A stretch of DNA of 64,000 nucleotides from Pseudomonas migulae NBRC 103157 (GCF_002091715.1 NZ_BDAG01000026.1:1-64000), one strand, 5' to 3'. Numbered from the stretch's first letter, positions 32,905 to 42,238 are shown. The notes: a model not told the origin generated them from the sequence alone. Numbers and translations: made by a program.

Positions 32905-35694
32905 ATGCACGATCTTCGCCCAGACCCAACGCTCAGTCTGAAGTACTCTGCCGAACGCCCGATATTCCTGGACTTCCTGCAGCAGGCGAAGCGTTCGCCT
33001 GATGCAATCGCCGTCATCGCTCAAGAGGCGACGTGCAGCTATCGACAACTTGAAGCGATAAGCCGGGGCATTGCGTCTTCCCTGATCAGAGAGGGCGCTA
33101 AACCATCCGACCGGGTTGTTATTGTTTCGAGTCGTTGTGTGGGGCTGGTCTATGCAATGCTCGGAGCGTCGCGTGCCGGATTGATGTTCACGGTGGCCGA
33201 CGTCGCCTACCCGCCAGCGCGTATAGGGCAAATCATTCGGGCGCTCGAGCCTTCCTTCGTGCTGGTGTGCGGCGAGGCGACTGTCGAACTCGAGCGTGAA
33301 CGCCTTGCGTCAAATCCGCGGGTCGTTCAAATACCGGAATGTCCCGCCGATGTCCTGCAGGCATTCGCCTGTGATCAAACGAGCTTGCCTGAAGTCGACC
33401 CGGCCGATCCGGCCTATGTCACCTTCACCTCCGGCAGCACGGGTGAGCCGAAGGGGATTGTGACCCATCACGCGCCTTTGGTTCACTTCATTGAATGGCA
33501 TACCGAGTGCCATAAGTTATCGCAAGACGATCGCTTTTCCTTGCTGTCCGGTCTGGGCCACGACCCGGTATACCGTGATGTGTTTACGCCGCTGTCCATT
33601 GGCGCGAAAGTTGTTGTTCCGGCCCAGTCAATCGTCATTGACCCTTTTGCTCTGGCTGCGTGGATACAAGAGAACGAAATATCCATTATTCATCTGACCC
33701 CTCCGCTGGGGAAACTCATTGAGACAGGAGCCAAACCTCGCAAAATTGAATTAGGCACCCTGAGATATCTGTTCTGGGGCGGAGAAGCATTAAGTCATAC
33801 GCTGTACAAACAAATACGCGTTGTTGCGCCAAATGCCGTGAGCGTGAACTTCTACGGCACGACGGAAACGCCACAGGCGATGGCGTACCATCCTGTCGAT
33901 CCTGAAGCCGATAACGGAAAAATTCCGCTGGGCAAGGGGATTGAAGGCGCACAACTGCTGGTCGTGAATAAATCAAATCAGCTGGTCAGTGTGGGGGAAG
34001 CCGGAGAAATACTGATACGCAGCCCTTATTTGTCGTTGGGTTACTGGAATGACACATCGCAAACCCGAGAAAAGTTTGTGGTGAACCCGTTTACGAATGC
34101 CGAGCACGATATTTGTTATAAAACCGGTGACCTTGGCACTTATCTTATCGATGGCAGTGTCAGCTTCCTGGGGCGAGGTGACAGTCAGGTCAAGATTCGC
34201 GGCCATCGAATCGAACTGACTGAAATCGAAGGCGCACTGTCACGGCATCCCCGAATCAAGCAGTGCGTGGTGCTCGCCAACCATGCCACGTCGCTCGCCA
34301 GGCTGGTTGCCTACTGCGTTGCGACAACGCCGGTTTCATCGAGTGAATTGCGTGACCATGTCGGCAAGGAACTCCCCGACTATATGGTGCCGGCGTTGTT
34401 CGTCTTCCTGGATGCCATTCCACTCACACCGAACGGAAAAATAGACAGGCGCGCGTTACCCTCGGTTGATAAGGACGCGTCGATGAGTTCGAGCCAGGAC
34501 CTGTCACCGCTGGCGGCCGCATGGTCGGAAATACTCGAAGTCCCGCGTATAGATTCAAATTTGTCGTTCGTAGAGCTGGGAGGGGATTCACTCTCGTTTG
34601 TACAAGCTTCCATGGCACTTGAAGCGCTGATTGGCCATCTCCCGGATCAGTGGGAAATGATACCGGTACGCCAATTGTGTGAGCTGAGCCATAAAACCCG
34701 GCCTTCCCGGTTATCACTTCGGGCAATGGAAGTTCCTGTTCTTCTTCGCGTCATGTCCATTTTGCTCATTGTTATCGGGCATCTTGATCTTTTTTCAAAA
34801 TTTCTGATTGCCGGCGAGACCAAGGTGTTGTTTGTCGTGTCCGGCATCAGCCTCGCAAGGTTTCAACTTCAGGCCATCAATGAGCGCGGTAACGCGCGTA
34901 CACTTTTAAAGTCCATTATCAGTATCGCGATACCCACAATCCTGTATGCCATGTTAGTCCAGATGGTCTTCGACAGGGTTCACTGGCAAACGGTGCTGCT
35001 TGTTTCGAACTGGTTTCCAGAAAGTGTCGTAGGCAACTTTACCTATTGGTATGTCGAAGTTCTTCTGCAAATGATCCTGATCATTGGATTCGCCCTGTCG
35101 TTCGAGCGAATCAGAAAATGGATCATGTCAAATCCGTTTCAACATCTGGTCATGGCCGCCTGCGTATTGGCAGTGGCGGATATTCTGATTGATGCCTATC
35201 TGTTTGATGCTGAGGCACTCTATGAAAGAGTGCCGCAGCACTATCTTGCGATCATGGTGCTCGGGATGGCCATTCACTACGCCAATTCGACCTTCCAGAA
35301 ATGGGTCGTCAGTGCGGTGACCGTCATTGTGCTGGGCGGGCAGGATCTTCTGGTGGTCTATGGACCGCACGAACTGGACATCAGAGGATATACCGATATC
35401 GCCGTGCCTGCCGTTCTCGCGGTGATCTGGATCAAATCCGTTCTGGTGCCTGGCATGATCGCGCGAGGGCTCGCCTCGATAGCCTCGTCAACGCTGTATA
35501 TCTATCTGACGCATTTCCAGTTTCAGTCCCTGGCCCGTCACATCGTTGATGTGCCGGCGCTCGCGGTGGTCATTGCCATAGTCGGTGGTGTCGGGGTTGC
35601 TTATGCCTGGAACAAGTTCGTTCGAATTGTCTTGATGCGCTGGTACAGGGGAAAGAAGAAAACCAGTGCGGATACGGTCGAGCGAGTGGCGTGA
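32905..35694 (+). CDS. Adenylation-carrier-membrane acyltransferase fusion
   Basis: This 929-residue protein joins three modules. An NRPS-type adenylation domain (about 18-505) has TSGSTGEPKG, NFYGTTETP, YKTGDLG and NGKIDRRAL. Its A4 region GHDPVYRDVFTPL resembles Lys2-type adenylation domains and keeps the amino-acid-binding Asp. A carrier domain (about 528-595) carries Ser562 in LGGDSLSF. A multi-helix membrane domain (about 612-912) reads like an acyltransferase-3 family member: VIGHLDLF, VLFVVSGISLARF and STLYIYLTH. It should activate an amino acid as a thioester and pass it to an acceptor at or across the membrane. The acceptor is unknown. There is no condensation, reductase or thioesterase domain. 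Confidence 0.85.
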   Translation: MHDLRPDPTLSLKYSAERPIFLDFLQQAKRSPDAIAVIAQEATCSYRQLEAISRGIASSLIREGAKPSDRVVIVSSRCVGLVYAMLGASRAGLMFTVADVAYPPARIGQIIRALEPSFVLVCGEATVELERERLASNPRVVQIPECPADVLQAFACDQTSLPEVDPADPAYVTFTSGSTGEPKGIVTHHAPLVHFIEWHTECHKLSQDDRFSLLSGLGHDPVYRDVFTPLSIGAKVVVPAQSIVIDPFALAAWIQENEISIIHLTPPLGKLIETGAKPRKIELGTLRYLFWGGEALSHTLYKQIRVVAPNAVSVNFYGTTETPQAMAYHPVDPEADNGKIPLGKGIEGAQLLVVNKSNQLVSVGEAGEILIRSPYLSLGYWNDTSQTREKFVVNPFTNAEHDICYKTGDLGTYLIDGSVSFLGRGDSQVKIRGHRIELTEIEGALSRHPRIKQCVVLANHATSLARLVAYCVATTPVSSSELRDHVGKELPDYMVPALFVFLDAIPLTPNGKIDRRALPSVDKDASMSSSQDLSPLAAAWSEILEVPRIDSNLSFVELGGDSLSFVQASMALEALIGHLPDQWEMIPVRQLCELSHKTRPSRLSLRAMEVPVLLRVMSILLIVIGHLDLFSKFLIAGETKVLFVVSGISLARFQLQAINERGNARTLLKSIISIAIPTILYAMLVQMVFDRVHWQTVLLVSNWFPESVVGNFTYWYVEVLLQMILIIGFALSFERIRKWIMSNPFQHLVMAACVLAVADILIDAYLFDAEALYERVPQHYLAIMVLGMAIHYANSTFQKWVVSAVTVIVLGGQDLLVVYGPHELDIRGYTDIAVPAVLAVIWIKSVLVPGMIARGLASIASSTLYIYLTHFQFQSLARHIVDVPALAVVIAIVGGVGVAYAWNKFVRIVLMRWYRGKKKTSADTVERVA

Positions 35695-35725
35695 ATGCAT
35701 CTGGAATTCGATATTCCATGCATTC
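35693..35725. terminator. Hairpin between convergent genes
   Basis: Outer arms GAATGCAT and ATGCATTC enclose an inner GGAAT/ATTCC pair. The hairpin begins at the fusion-gene stop and lies between convergent genes. There is no T-run, so it may protect or terminate weakly in both directions. Confidence 0.5.
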
Positions 35726-35763
35726 AGGTGCCGATTGATTTGCAACGCAACGATGATTGAACG

Positions 35764-37644
35764 TCACTCGGTTTGTTCGGGTTCTTTTGCAAAAACAGTT
35801 TTTTGGTACGCGTTGTAAGAAAGCAATCTGTTTTTAATGGTATTGAATTCATTGCCAAGAACGGATTGAGGTGATTTTTCTTGTGGATCGTCTTCGAGAT
35901 TATATTTTGTCATGGTGTCTGGGCTGTATTCATATATGTATTTGTGGGGATATTCAACGAGTGCTGATGACAACTCGTCAAAAAAAGTCGACATGAAAAA
36001 TACTCGCTTCCCTTGTTCTCTCAATAAACTGACGCCTTGTATGTTGAGAGAGGAATCAGTCACTCCAAAAAAGTCAGCGATTGTTGGTACGATGTCAGTC
36101 TGGTGGCTTGTCGTTGATGTGTTCTTGGATAATACCTTGCCATTTGCCCAGAATATTAAAGGCACCGCGACTTCCTCTTCGTGCATGGAAGAGTTGTGAA
36201 TAAACAGTCCGTGCTCCCCAAAAGATTCTCCATGATCACCAACAAACACAAATAACGTTGAGTTCAAGATGCCTGATGTGTCGAATTTATCCAGCATTTC
36301 ACCTATCAGGGTGTCTGTTTTCATTATGCATTCTTCGTATCTTTCTATCGTTGTTTGTGAGGTTGAATGGGGCGTGCAGTTGTAGGGGTAATGCGCTGCG
36401 AATGGAAAATACAGCGCAATGAATCCTTTGCCTTTATGGGTGATGTCTTTCAGGTGCGAAACACTTGACGAGAATAGATGTTCATCACTTTCTCCGAAGC
36501 TGCTTTGGTGGTGATTTTTAACTGGGCTGATGTCAGAAACTACATACGCGTTCGGTACGCCTACAGATTTTAAAAAACCATCCATGTTTTCAAACTGTAG
36601 GAATAATGAGCTGAATGCGACGGCTTCCATGTTTTTTTTATTTTTTAATTCATGAATTATGCTGGGCTGATACAGTTTCATCGCCTCTTTTATTTCGATA
36701 TCCGGGTATGCATGCAGTCCGGTAAGTATTGAGTAATAACCTTTGGACGAATGTGGGACGGACACATACGATTTGGAAAGCATTCCTTCTCGGGAAAGTT
36801 TTGCAAATACGGGGTATTTTTCACCAGTGTTTACACCGGCACCAAAAATACTGTTCCATCGGACCGATTCCAGGACAATCACTACCAGGTTGTTAAAGTC
36901 TGGAGTGGGCTGGGGGTTTAGCTTTTGAATCTCGTTGATTGCTGATAGAGGGTAAGCTGGTTGTTCGAATTCCAGTTGGGTTACAGCTTGAGTGGAATTT
37001 AAAGAGATGATGCTTTTAAAAGCAGCAATCAAAGGGTTTGTGAAAATATTTGTATTCAGGTCGTAGCGAGCGTCTTTCGTAAAAATTGACCACAAAAACA
37101 GGGTTGCCAGGAATGATATAAACAGTGTCCTGTGTTTGGTGTTCTCTTCTATGATTGCTTTTTGATGTTTGTGTGTTTTATAGGTGACCAATCCAACTAG
37201 AAGCCAGGTTGTCAGGTAAGCAAGGAAGAGAATAAATACAATGAATCGAAAGGTTAATCCAAAGCCAGAGATCTGTTTGAAAAATATTTCTGCTCCTGAG
37301 ATTAAATCACTGGCATTTTGCAAACTGTAATTTATTAGTGAAAAATCCAAAGGCTTGAGCCATAGTTCTCGAACCCTCATGTCCAATAGAAGGCATAACA
37401 AGATAACCCCTGAGGCAATACTCAGCACGTAAAAATAGAATTTATTCTTGCTTAGTGTGCTTGTTATTATCAGGTATATGATCGCGCAAAGGATCAGGTC
37501 TTGTAACAGAAACAAAAAAATACTGGACACCCCGGTATCAATCCATCTCTTGGAAAAAAACTCTATCAAAATAATTTTTGGTACAAGAAAAATAGAAACA
37601 GCGAGAAGAGCGGTTATGTTTAGTAAATAGGCTCTTTTCCACAT
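35764..37644 (-). CDS. LTA-synthase-like membrane sulfatase-fold transferase
   Basis: This 626-residue protein has five predicted N-terminal membrane helices (about 1-200) and a large periplasmic alkaline-phosphatase/sulfatase domain (about 245-600). Metal ligands appear as VVIVLESVRWN and FVGDHGESFGEHG. The nucleophile is probably the Ser/Ser before Lys in VPHSSKGYYSILTG. Relatives transfer phospho-head groups (phosphoglycerol or phosphoethanolamine) to lipids or glycans. Its base composition is strikingly AT-rich, with many AAA, TTT and ATA codons, unlike every neighbour, which suggests recent transfer. It is convergent with the adenylation fusion and may act on the same surface molecule; that is inference. 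Confidence 0.82.
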   Translation of the reverse strand: MWKRAYLLNITALLAVSIFLVPKIILIEFFSKRWIDTGVSSIFLFLLQDLILCAIIYLIITSTLSKNKFYFYVLSIASGVILLCLLLDMRVRELWLKPLDFSLINYSLQNASDLISGAEIFFKQISGFGLTFRFIVFILFLAYLTTWLLVGLVTYKTHKHQKAIIEENTKHRTLFISFLATLFLWSIFTKDARYDLNTNIFTNPLIAAFKSIISLNSTQAVTQLEFEQPAYPLSAINEIQKLNPQPTPDFNNLVVIVLESVRWNSIFGAGVNTGEKYPVFAKLSREGMLSKSYVSVPHSSKGYYSILTGLHAYPDIEIKEAMKLYQPSIIHELKNKKNMEAVAFSSLFLQFENMDGFLKSVGVPNAYVVSDISPVKNHHQSSFGESDEHLFSSSVSHLKDITHKGKGFIALYFPFAAHYPYNCTPHSTSQTTIERYEECIMKTDTLIGEMLDKFDTSGILNSTLFVFVGDHGESFGEHGLFIHNSSMHEEEVAVPLIFWANGKVLSKNTSTTSHQTDIVPTIADFFGVTDSSLNIQGVSLLREQGKRVFFMSTFFDELSSALVEYPHKYIYEYSPDTMTKYNLEDDPQEKSPQSVLGNEFNTIKNRLLSYNAYQKTVFAKEPEQTE

Positions 37645-37990
37645 ATCGTTCTGCCCCTGAGTTCGTAGAACACGTGCAACGTCGAAACGAGGGGCAGGCA
37701 GGAAGTCAGTACCGGCAGGTTCCTCATGACATCAACTTAAGCACCCAGTCTTTGTTTGGGCAAGAAAACCCGGAATTTGAGTGAGCAGTGGTATCGGGGC
37801 TCGCATCGGCCCTTACGAAGGGCTTGGGCCCGAGCCAGATTTTTTCGCCTTTTGCGTCGGGACGCATCATGAGGGGCTCGCGCAACCATTCGTTTAATCA
37901 ATAACCACCATCAATAAACGCAAGTTCTGTTTTTCCGGCAACGGAGGAGGATAGCCACATACCGAATTCGCCTCCGAAGGAACCTGCGCG
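37645..37990. other. Intergenic region with orphan plus-strand terminator
   Basis: No protein gene is visible. A terminator-like structure (37796-37845) points rightward although no plus-strand gene precedes it in this gap, so an unannotated small RNA could end there. An AAGGAACC ribosome-binding site for the next gene lies at the right end. Confidence 0.4.
37796..37845 (+). terminator. Rho-independent terminator without an upstream gene
   Basis: Arms GGCTCG (37798-37803) and CGAGCC (37831-37836) enclose an inner GCCCTT/AAGGGC hairpin and are followed by AGATTTTTTC. The form is classical, but the gene to the left is on the other strand. Confidence 0.6.
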
Positions 37991-38659
37991 ATGAGAATCT
38001 CTACCTTGCTGGCCCTTGTCGCCGTATTGACTGGCAGCGCTGCCGCCACCGTACCGGCCTACGCCGCTGACCAGACCTGCCACTTCTTGCCGGTCGCCGA
38101 CAGCGCAGCCAGCCTGAAGCCAGCCCAAACGGTGGGCGTGCTGTACAGCGAAAACACCCTAAACACCCTCGAATACCTTGAGCAGTACCACTCGGTTGCG
38201 CTGAACGGCGCGAAGAACCCGGCGCTGGATTCACGCATCAGCAACGCTTTCGTAAAAAGCTCCGATCCAAAACTGGCAATCAACTGGCTGATGGGGTCGT
38301 TGCACAAGGAATTTGCCTCGGTGACCGTCTACGACAACCTCGATGCCGTAGTGCAAGCGCACCCGGACGTGGTGGTGATGCTGGACACCTACAGCCGTCT
38401 GGTGTCGAAGCGCAACAACCAGGTTGAAGCGCGGTTCATGGCGAAATTCTACGACTCGAACCTGCAATACATCGGCAAGGCCGAAGGCGCCCGCGCACAA
38501 CAACTGTCTTCGGTGTGGGTGCATGGCAAGGCAGCGCCGGAAATCGCCGCGCAGATCGACCAGCAAACCGAGCTGCAAGTGAACGCGTTGAAACAGTTCG
38601 ACGCCTCGCTGAAGGCGCTGGTGACTTCGGGCACTGTGGCGCAAGTCGCGAGCAACTGA
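37991..38659 (+). CDS. Secreted protein, unknown function
   Basis: This 222-residue protein has a signal peptide (about 1-26, ending AYAAD). Its mature domain is mixed alpha/beta, with TVGVLYSENTLNTLEYLEQY early and VVVMLDTYSRLV in the middle. The pattern suggests a small Rossmann-like periplasmic fold, as in some lipoprotein and polymer-export accessory proteins. I do not recognise the family. AAGGAACC precedes the ATG. It lies 80 bp upstream of the DeoR gene on the same strand. Confidence 0.65.
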   Translation: MRISTLLALVAVLTGSAAATVPAYAADQTCHFLPVADSAASLKPAQTVGVLYSENTLNTLEYLEQYHSVALNGAKNPALDSRISNAFVKSSDPKLAINWLMGSLHKEFASVTVYDNLDAVVQAHPDVVVMLDTYSRLVSKRNNQVEARFMAKFYDSNLQYIGKAEGARAQQLSSVWVHGKAAPEIAAQIDQQTELQVNALKQFDASLKALVTSGTVAQVASN

Positions 38660-38739
38660 CGGTTGTCCATCGCCGCGCCGATTGTGTTTGCGCCTGGGTT
38701 TGGCTAATCTCGCACAAACCCGCAAACTCAGGCGTAAAC

Positions 38740-39525
38740 ATGCATGATCATTCGGCGGCCGAGCTTCCTCAATTGCGCCGGCAAAAAATCCTCCTGATCC
38801 TCGAGCGTGACGGCAAGGTCATGGCTTCCGAGTTGAGCCAGCATTTCGCAGTCTCCGAAGACACCATCCGCCGCGATCTGTCGGAACTGGCCACGGCCGG
38901 TCTGGTGCAGCGCGTACACGGCGGGGCGCTGCCTCGGCCCAAGGATACGGGCAAGGACTACTTTACCCGGGTCAGCGAAACCGATGAGGTGAAAACCCGC
39001 TTGGCGCAGCTCGCGGCAGGCCGGGTGGAGAATGGCCAGATCGTGATGTTCGATTCCGGCAGCACCACGCTGCAGATCGCGCGTTCGTTGCCGTCGGACA
39101 TTTCCATCACGGCGATCACGACCTCGCCAATGACCGCAATTACCCTCGCCGAATACAAAGGCATCAAAGTGATTCTGGCGGGTGGGCAACTCAACCTGGC
39201 GACGATGTCGGTCAGCGGTCACGAGACCGTGCGCCTGCTGCAGGGCATCAAGGCCGACGTGCTGTTCACCGGGGTCTGCGCGATTCACCCGGAAGTCGGC
39301 ATCAGCTCACTGCATTTCGACGAGGTGCCCGTGAAACAGGCGCTGATAGACAGTGCTTCGCAAGTGATCGCCGTCACCACAGCGGACAAACTGGGCGCGG
39401 TGGAGCCGTTCGTGGTCGCGCCGTGCAACCGCATTCATACACTGATCACTGAGCGTCATGTGGCGTCGGGCGATGTCGGGGATTATCGGAAACTGGGGAT
39501 TGAGGTGGTTCAGGCGGACACCTGA
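38740..39525 (+). CDS. DeoR-family transcriptional regulator
   Basis: This 261-residue regulator has an N-terminal helix-turn-helix (about 15-70, LSQHFAVSEDTIRRDLSEL) and the DeoR sensor domain that binds phosphorylated sugars (about 85-250, with IVMFDSGSTTLQIAR). No sugar genes adjoin it, so its target is not evident. The ATG at 38740 begins MHDHS; longer open frames upstream overlap the previous gene. It is convergent with moaD. Confidence 0.85.
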   Translation: MHDHSAAELPQLRRQKILLILERDGKVMASELSQHFAVSEDTIRRDLSELATAGLVQRVHGGALPRPKDTGKDYFTRVSETDEVKTRLAQLAAGRVENGQIVMFDSGSTTLQIARSLPSDISITAITTSPMTAITLAEYKGIKVILAGGQLNLATMSVSGHETVRLLQGIKADVLFTGVCAIHPEVGISSLHFDEVPVKQALIDSASQVIAVTTADKLGAVEPFVVAPCNRIHTLITERHVASGDVGDYRKLGIEVVQADT

Positions 39526-39547
39526 TGACGACACAACGCCACCATTC

Positions 39548-39799
39548 TCAGCCGCCAGTGACCGGTGGGAAAAAGGCGATCTCGTCAAAGTCTTCGACGG
39601 CCTGATCCAGTCGGCACAAGTCCTGGTTCACCGCACACATCAGGTTGATCTCACTGAAAATGTCTGCCCAGACACCGCCGCGCGCGATCAGCCGTTGGCG
39701 GATGTCATCGACAGTGTTGAGCGAAGCATCCAGCAGCAGTTTTTCACCGCCAAGGTTCAACTGCTCGCGATAGCGTGCGAAGTAACTGACAAGAATCAT
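39548..39799 (-). CDS. moaD: Molybdopterin synthase small subunit
   Basis: This 83-residue ubiquitin-like sulfur carrier ends in VTGG, the diglycine that is thiocarboxylated and donates sulfur to precursor Z. Its ATG overlaps the moaC stop (ATGA). The large subunit gene moaE, which normally follows, is absent: a convergent DeoR gene lies 22 bp downstream. MoaD must therefore pair with a MoaE encoded elsewhere. Confidence 0.9.
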   Translation of the reverse strand: MILVSYFARYREQLNLGGEKLLLDASLNTVDDIRQRLIARGGVWADIFSEINLMCAVNQDLCRLDQAVEDFDEIAFFPPVTGG

Positions 39800-40302
39800 T
39801 GCGCGTCCTCCAGATTGAATTGCCCTGACCGGCCGCCCTGTTTGCTGAGCAAACGGATGTCGCCAATGACCATGCCGCGGTCGACGGCTTTGCACATGTC
39901 GTAGATGGTCAGCGCGGCGACGCTGGCGGCGGTCAGCGCTTCAAGCTCTACGCCTGTCTGGCCTTCGAGGCGGCAGGTGCTGACGATTTTCACGCTGTCG
40001 GGCTCGCAGACCTTGAGTTCGATTTGAATCGAACTGAGCAACAAGGCATGGCATAGCGGAATCAGTTCATGGGTTTTTTTCGCCGCCATGATGCCGGCGA
40101 TGCGGGCGACAGCGAACACATCCCCCTTGGGGTGCCCATCCGTCTGAATCAGCTTCAAGGTCTCCGGACGCATGCGCACCCACGCCTGAGCCTTGGCTTC
40201 GCGTTGGGTCAGCGACTTGTCACTGACGTCGACCATGTTCGCGCGGCCCTGGTTGTCGATATGCGTCAATCGGTCGGGTGGGGTATTCAGAAGGTCTGTC
40301 AT
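39796..40302 (-). CDS. moaC: Cyclic pyranopterin monophosphate synthase
   Basis: This 168-residue enzyme acts after MoaA to form cyclic pyranopterin monophosphate. Conserved motifs are KKTHELIPLCHAL and GVELEALTAAS, with the catalytic Lys and His of the family. I choose the ATG at 40302 over a GTG three codons upstream. It is the first gene of the moaC-moaD pair. Confidence 0.92.
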   Translation of the reverse strand: MTDLLNTPPDRLTHIDNQGRANMVDVSDKSLTQREAKAQAWVRMRPETLKLIQTDGHPKGDVFAVARIAGIMAAKKTHELIPLCHALLLSSIQIELKVCEPDSVKIVSTCRLEGQTGVELEALTAASVAALTIYDMCKAVDRGMVIGDIRLLSKQGGRSGQFNLEDAQ

Positions 40303-40523
40303 GAGCGACACACCTGATCGAAATGCGGTTGCGGCACGGGTGTGTTTTCGTCCGTTAGTTCAGTGGTTTGTTCAACTTTGCACAACATGATTAAAACCCG
40401 CAGCACTGGATTAAGTTCAGGCTACGGATATTCAATTATGGCGTCCAATCGCTTGTTCTGATCCCGTGATTGGTGCTGTCGATCAACGCGTGCGCAAGTT
40501 GTTTATCAGGCTACTCATGAACA

Positions 40524-41414
40524 TCAATTAGTTACGTTGAATAACAACCGGGCTTCGGCAAAACATTTCTCGGCGATGGCCGAGCGCGGTTCGGTTTTGC
40601 GCATGACCAGGCCCAGCGGCGCGAGAACGCTGGCATCTGGCAGGTCGATGAACGCCAGGTTTTCGATCGGCTCTTCCAGCCCGCTGTGCAGCGGCATGAT
40701 CGAGCAGCAGAAGCCTTCGTGAATCGCCTGGAGCAACTGGTAGGTCGAGTCGCTTTCCAGGATCGGCTGCGGGTTGAGTCCACGACTGCGGAAGCTCAGG
40801 TCGATGGATTTGCGGTAGTGCATGCCATTGCTGATCATCCCCAGCGGCAGTTCGGCGGCGTCCTCCCAACTCATTTCAGTGCCTTCGAAATGGAAGTGAC
40901 GCGTGTCGTACAGCAGGCCGACGCGTGTCTCGCCGATTTCGAAAAACTCGAAATAATTGGGGTTCACGTGATCCAGGTAGCAGACGCCCAAGTCCAGTTG
41001 GTTGTTGCCAAGGCCTTCGATGATCTGGTCCGAGCTCATCGAGGACAGGCTGAACTTGAGCTCGGGAAAGCTGTGGGAAAGGCCCTTGATGTAGCTGACC
41101 GGATTGAAACTGCTGAGCGGCACCAGGCCCATTCGCAGGTTGCCGACCAGTTGGCCACGGCAGGCAGCCGCTTCGGCGAACAGCCCGTCATGGGCCGCCA
41201 GCAGCGTCCTGGCCCACGCCAGCACGCGCTCGCCAGCCTCGGTAAAACCTTCAAAACGCTGGCCGCGTTTGACCAGCACCAGGTCCAGTTCATCCTCCAG
41301 ATTACGCAGACGCATGGACAGGGTGGGCTGGGTGATGTGGCAACGCGCGGCGGCTTGCCCGAAGTGACGGGTCTGCTCCAGTGCAATCAGAAACTTGAGT
41401 TGTTTGATGTCCAC
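40524..41414 (-). CDS. LysR regulator divergent from moaB-moeA
   Basis: This 296-residue regulator has an N-terminal winged helix starting DIKQLKFLIALEQTRHFGQAA and an effector domain from about residue 90. The GTG at 41414 is preceded by AGGTG and starts the protein at the usual LysR position. It shares a 284 bp region with moaB. Elements in that region recur upstream of ydeP, so this protein is the best candidate for coordinating cofactor genes with the molybdoenzyme. That assignment is inference. Confidence 0.85.
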   Translation of the reverse strand: MDIKQLKFLIALEQTRHFGQAAARCHITQPTLSMRLRNLEDELDLVLVKRGQRFEGFTEAGERVLAWARTLLAAHDGLFAEAAACRGQLVGNLRMGLVPLSSFNPVSYIKGLSHSFPELKFSLSSMSSDQIIEGLGNNQLDLGVCYLDHVNPNYFEFFEIGETRVGLLYDTRHFHFEGTEMSWEDAAELPLGMISNGMHYRKSIDLSFRSRGLNPQPILESDSTYQLLQAIHEGFCCSIMPLHSGLEEPIENLAFIDLPDASVLAPLGLVMRKTEPRSAIAEKCFAEARLLFNVTN

Positions 41415-41526
41415 GATGGCACCTGCCGAGAGGGAATGGGGTGTAAGTAGTAGCGTAGGTGCGAAGGGCGCACAGGCTTGGCAGTTAACGTTATGAGCAG
41501 ACGATCTCACCGTCTCTGTGTTCAGT

Positions 41527-41637
41527 CCAATCAGTAATATTTAATGAGTCATCGGCGGGCTCTATCAATGAAGTAAACAATAGTCGAAATGCGTGATAGA
41601 GGCGCTCGATAAGTTGGTTGGTTAGAGTGATTAGACA
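41527..41637 (+). promoter_or_regulatory. moaB-moeA control element shared with ydeP
   Basis: Blocks CCAATCA (41527), GGGCTCTAT (41557), CGTGATAGA (41592), TCGATAA (41606) and GATTAGACA (41629) occur here in the same order as upstream of ydeP. The spacing is identical within the first pair and within the last three. Arms TCTATCA and TGATAGA form an inverted pair fitting a LysR site. Confidence 0.6.
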
Positions 41638-41698
41638 GTGGTTGTATAAGCACTTTAGTCTCTGAAGGTTATTTAATTAATGCCTGCCGGAGAACCTT

Positions 41699-42238
41699 AT
41701 GAGTGTGAAATCGGATGCACTGTTTGTCCCTTTGAATATTGCCGTGCTGACCGTCAGCGATACCCGGGAATATGCCAACGACACGTCCGGGCAATTGCTG
41801 GTCAGTCGTTTGCTGGAAGCCGGCCACACCCTCAGCGAGCGCAATCTGTTGAAGGACGACCTGTACAAGATTCGCGCCCAGGTGGCGACCTGGATCGCCG
41901 ATGAAGGGATTCAAGTGGTGCTGATTACCGGCGGCACCGGCTTCACGGGCCGCGACAGTACGCCCGAGGCAGTTGCGTGTTTGCTGGACAAACAGATTGA
42001 CGGTTTTGGTGAGTTGTTCCGGGCAATCTCCATTCTCGACATCGGCACGTCCACAGTACAGAGTCGGGCATTGGCCGGGCTGGCCAACGGGACGCTGGTG
42101 TGCTGCCTGCCGGGGTCGACCGGTGCCTGCCGAACCGCGTGGGAAGGCATCCTTGCCGAGCAGCTGGACGCACGTCACAGGCCATGCAACTTCGTACCGC
42201 ACCTCAAACCGGTGCAGGCGTGCGGGCCTCGGGGATGA
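41699..42238 (+). CDS. moaB: Molybdopterin adenylyltransferase-type protein MoaB
   Basis: This 179-residue protein has the MoaB/MogA fold, with TVSDTR, ITGGTGFTGRDSTPEA and LPGSTGACRTAW. It adenylylates molybdopterin before metal insertion in systems where MoaB replaces MogA, though some MoaB proteins are inactive. GGAGA precedes the ATG. It overlaps moeA by 4 bp (ATGA), so both are translated together. Confidence 0.92.
   Translation: MSVKSDALFVPLNIAVLTVSDTREYANDTSGQLLVSRLLEAGHTLSERNLLKDDLYKIRAQVATWIADEGIQVVLITGGTGFTGRDSTPEAVACLLDKQIDGFGELFRAISILDIGTSTVQSRALAGLANGTLVCCLPGSTGACRTAWEGILAEQLDARHRPCNFVPHLKPVQACGPRG

Noticed and set aside
32632..33231. A 199-codon minus-strand frame upstream of the adenylation fusion
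   Set aside because: It overlaps the start of the fusion gene, has irregular composition, no ribosome-binding site and no recognisable domain.
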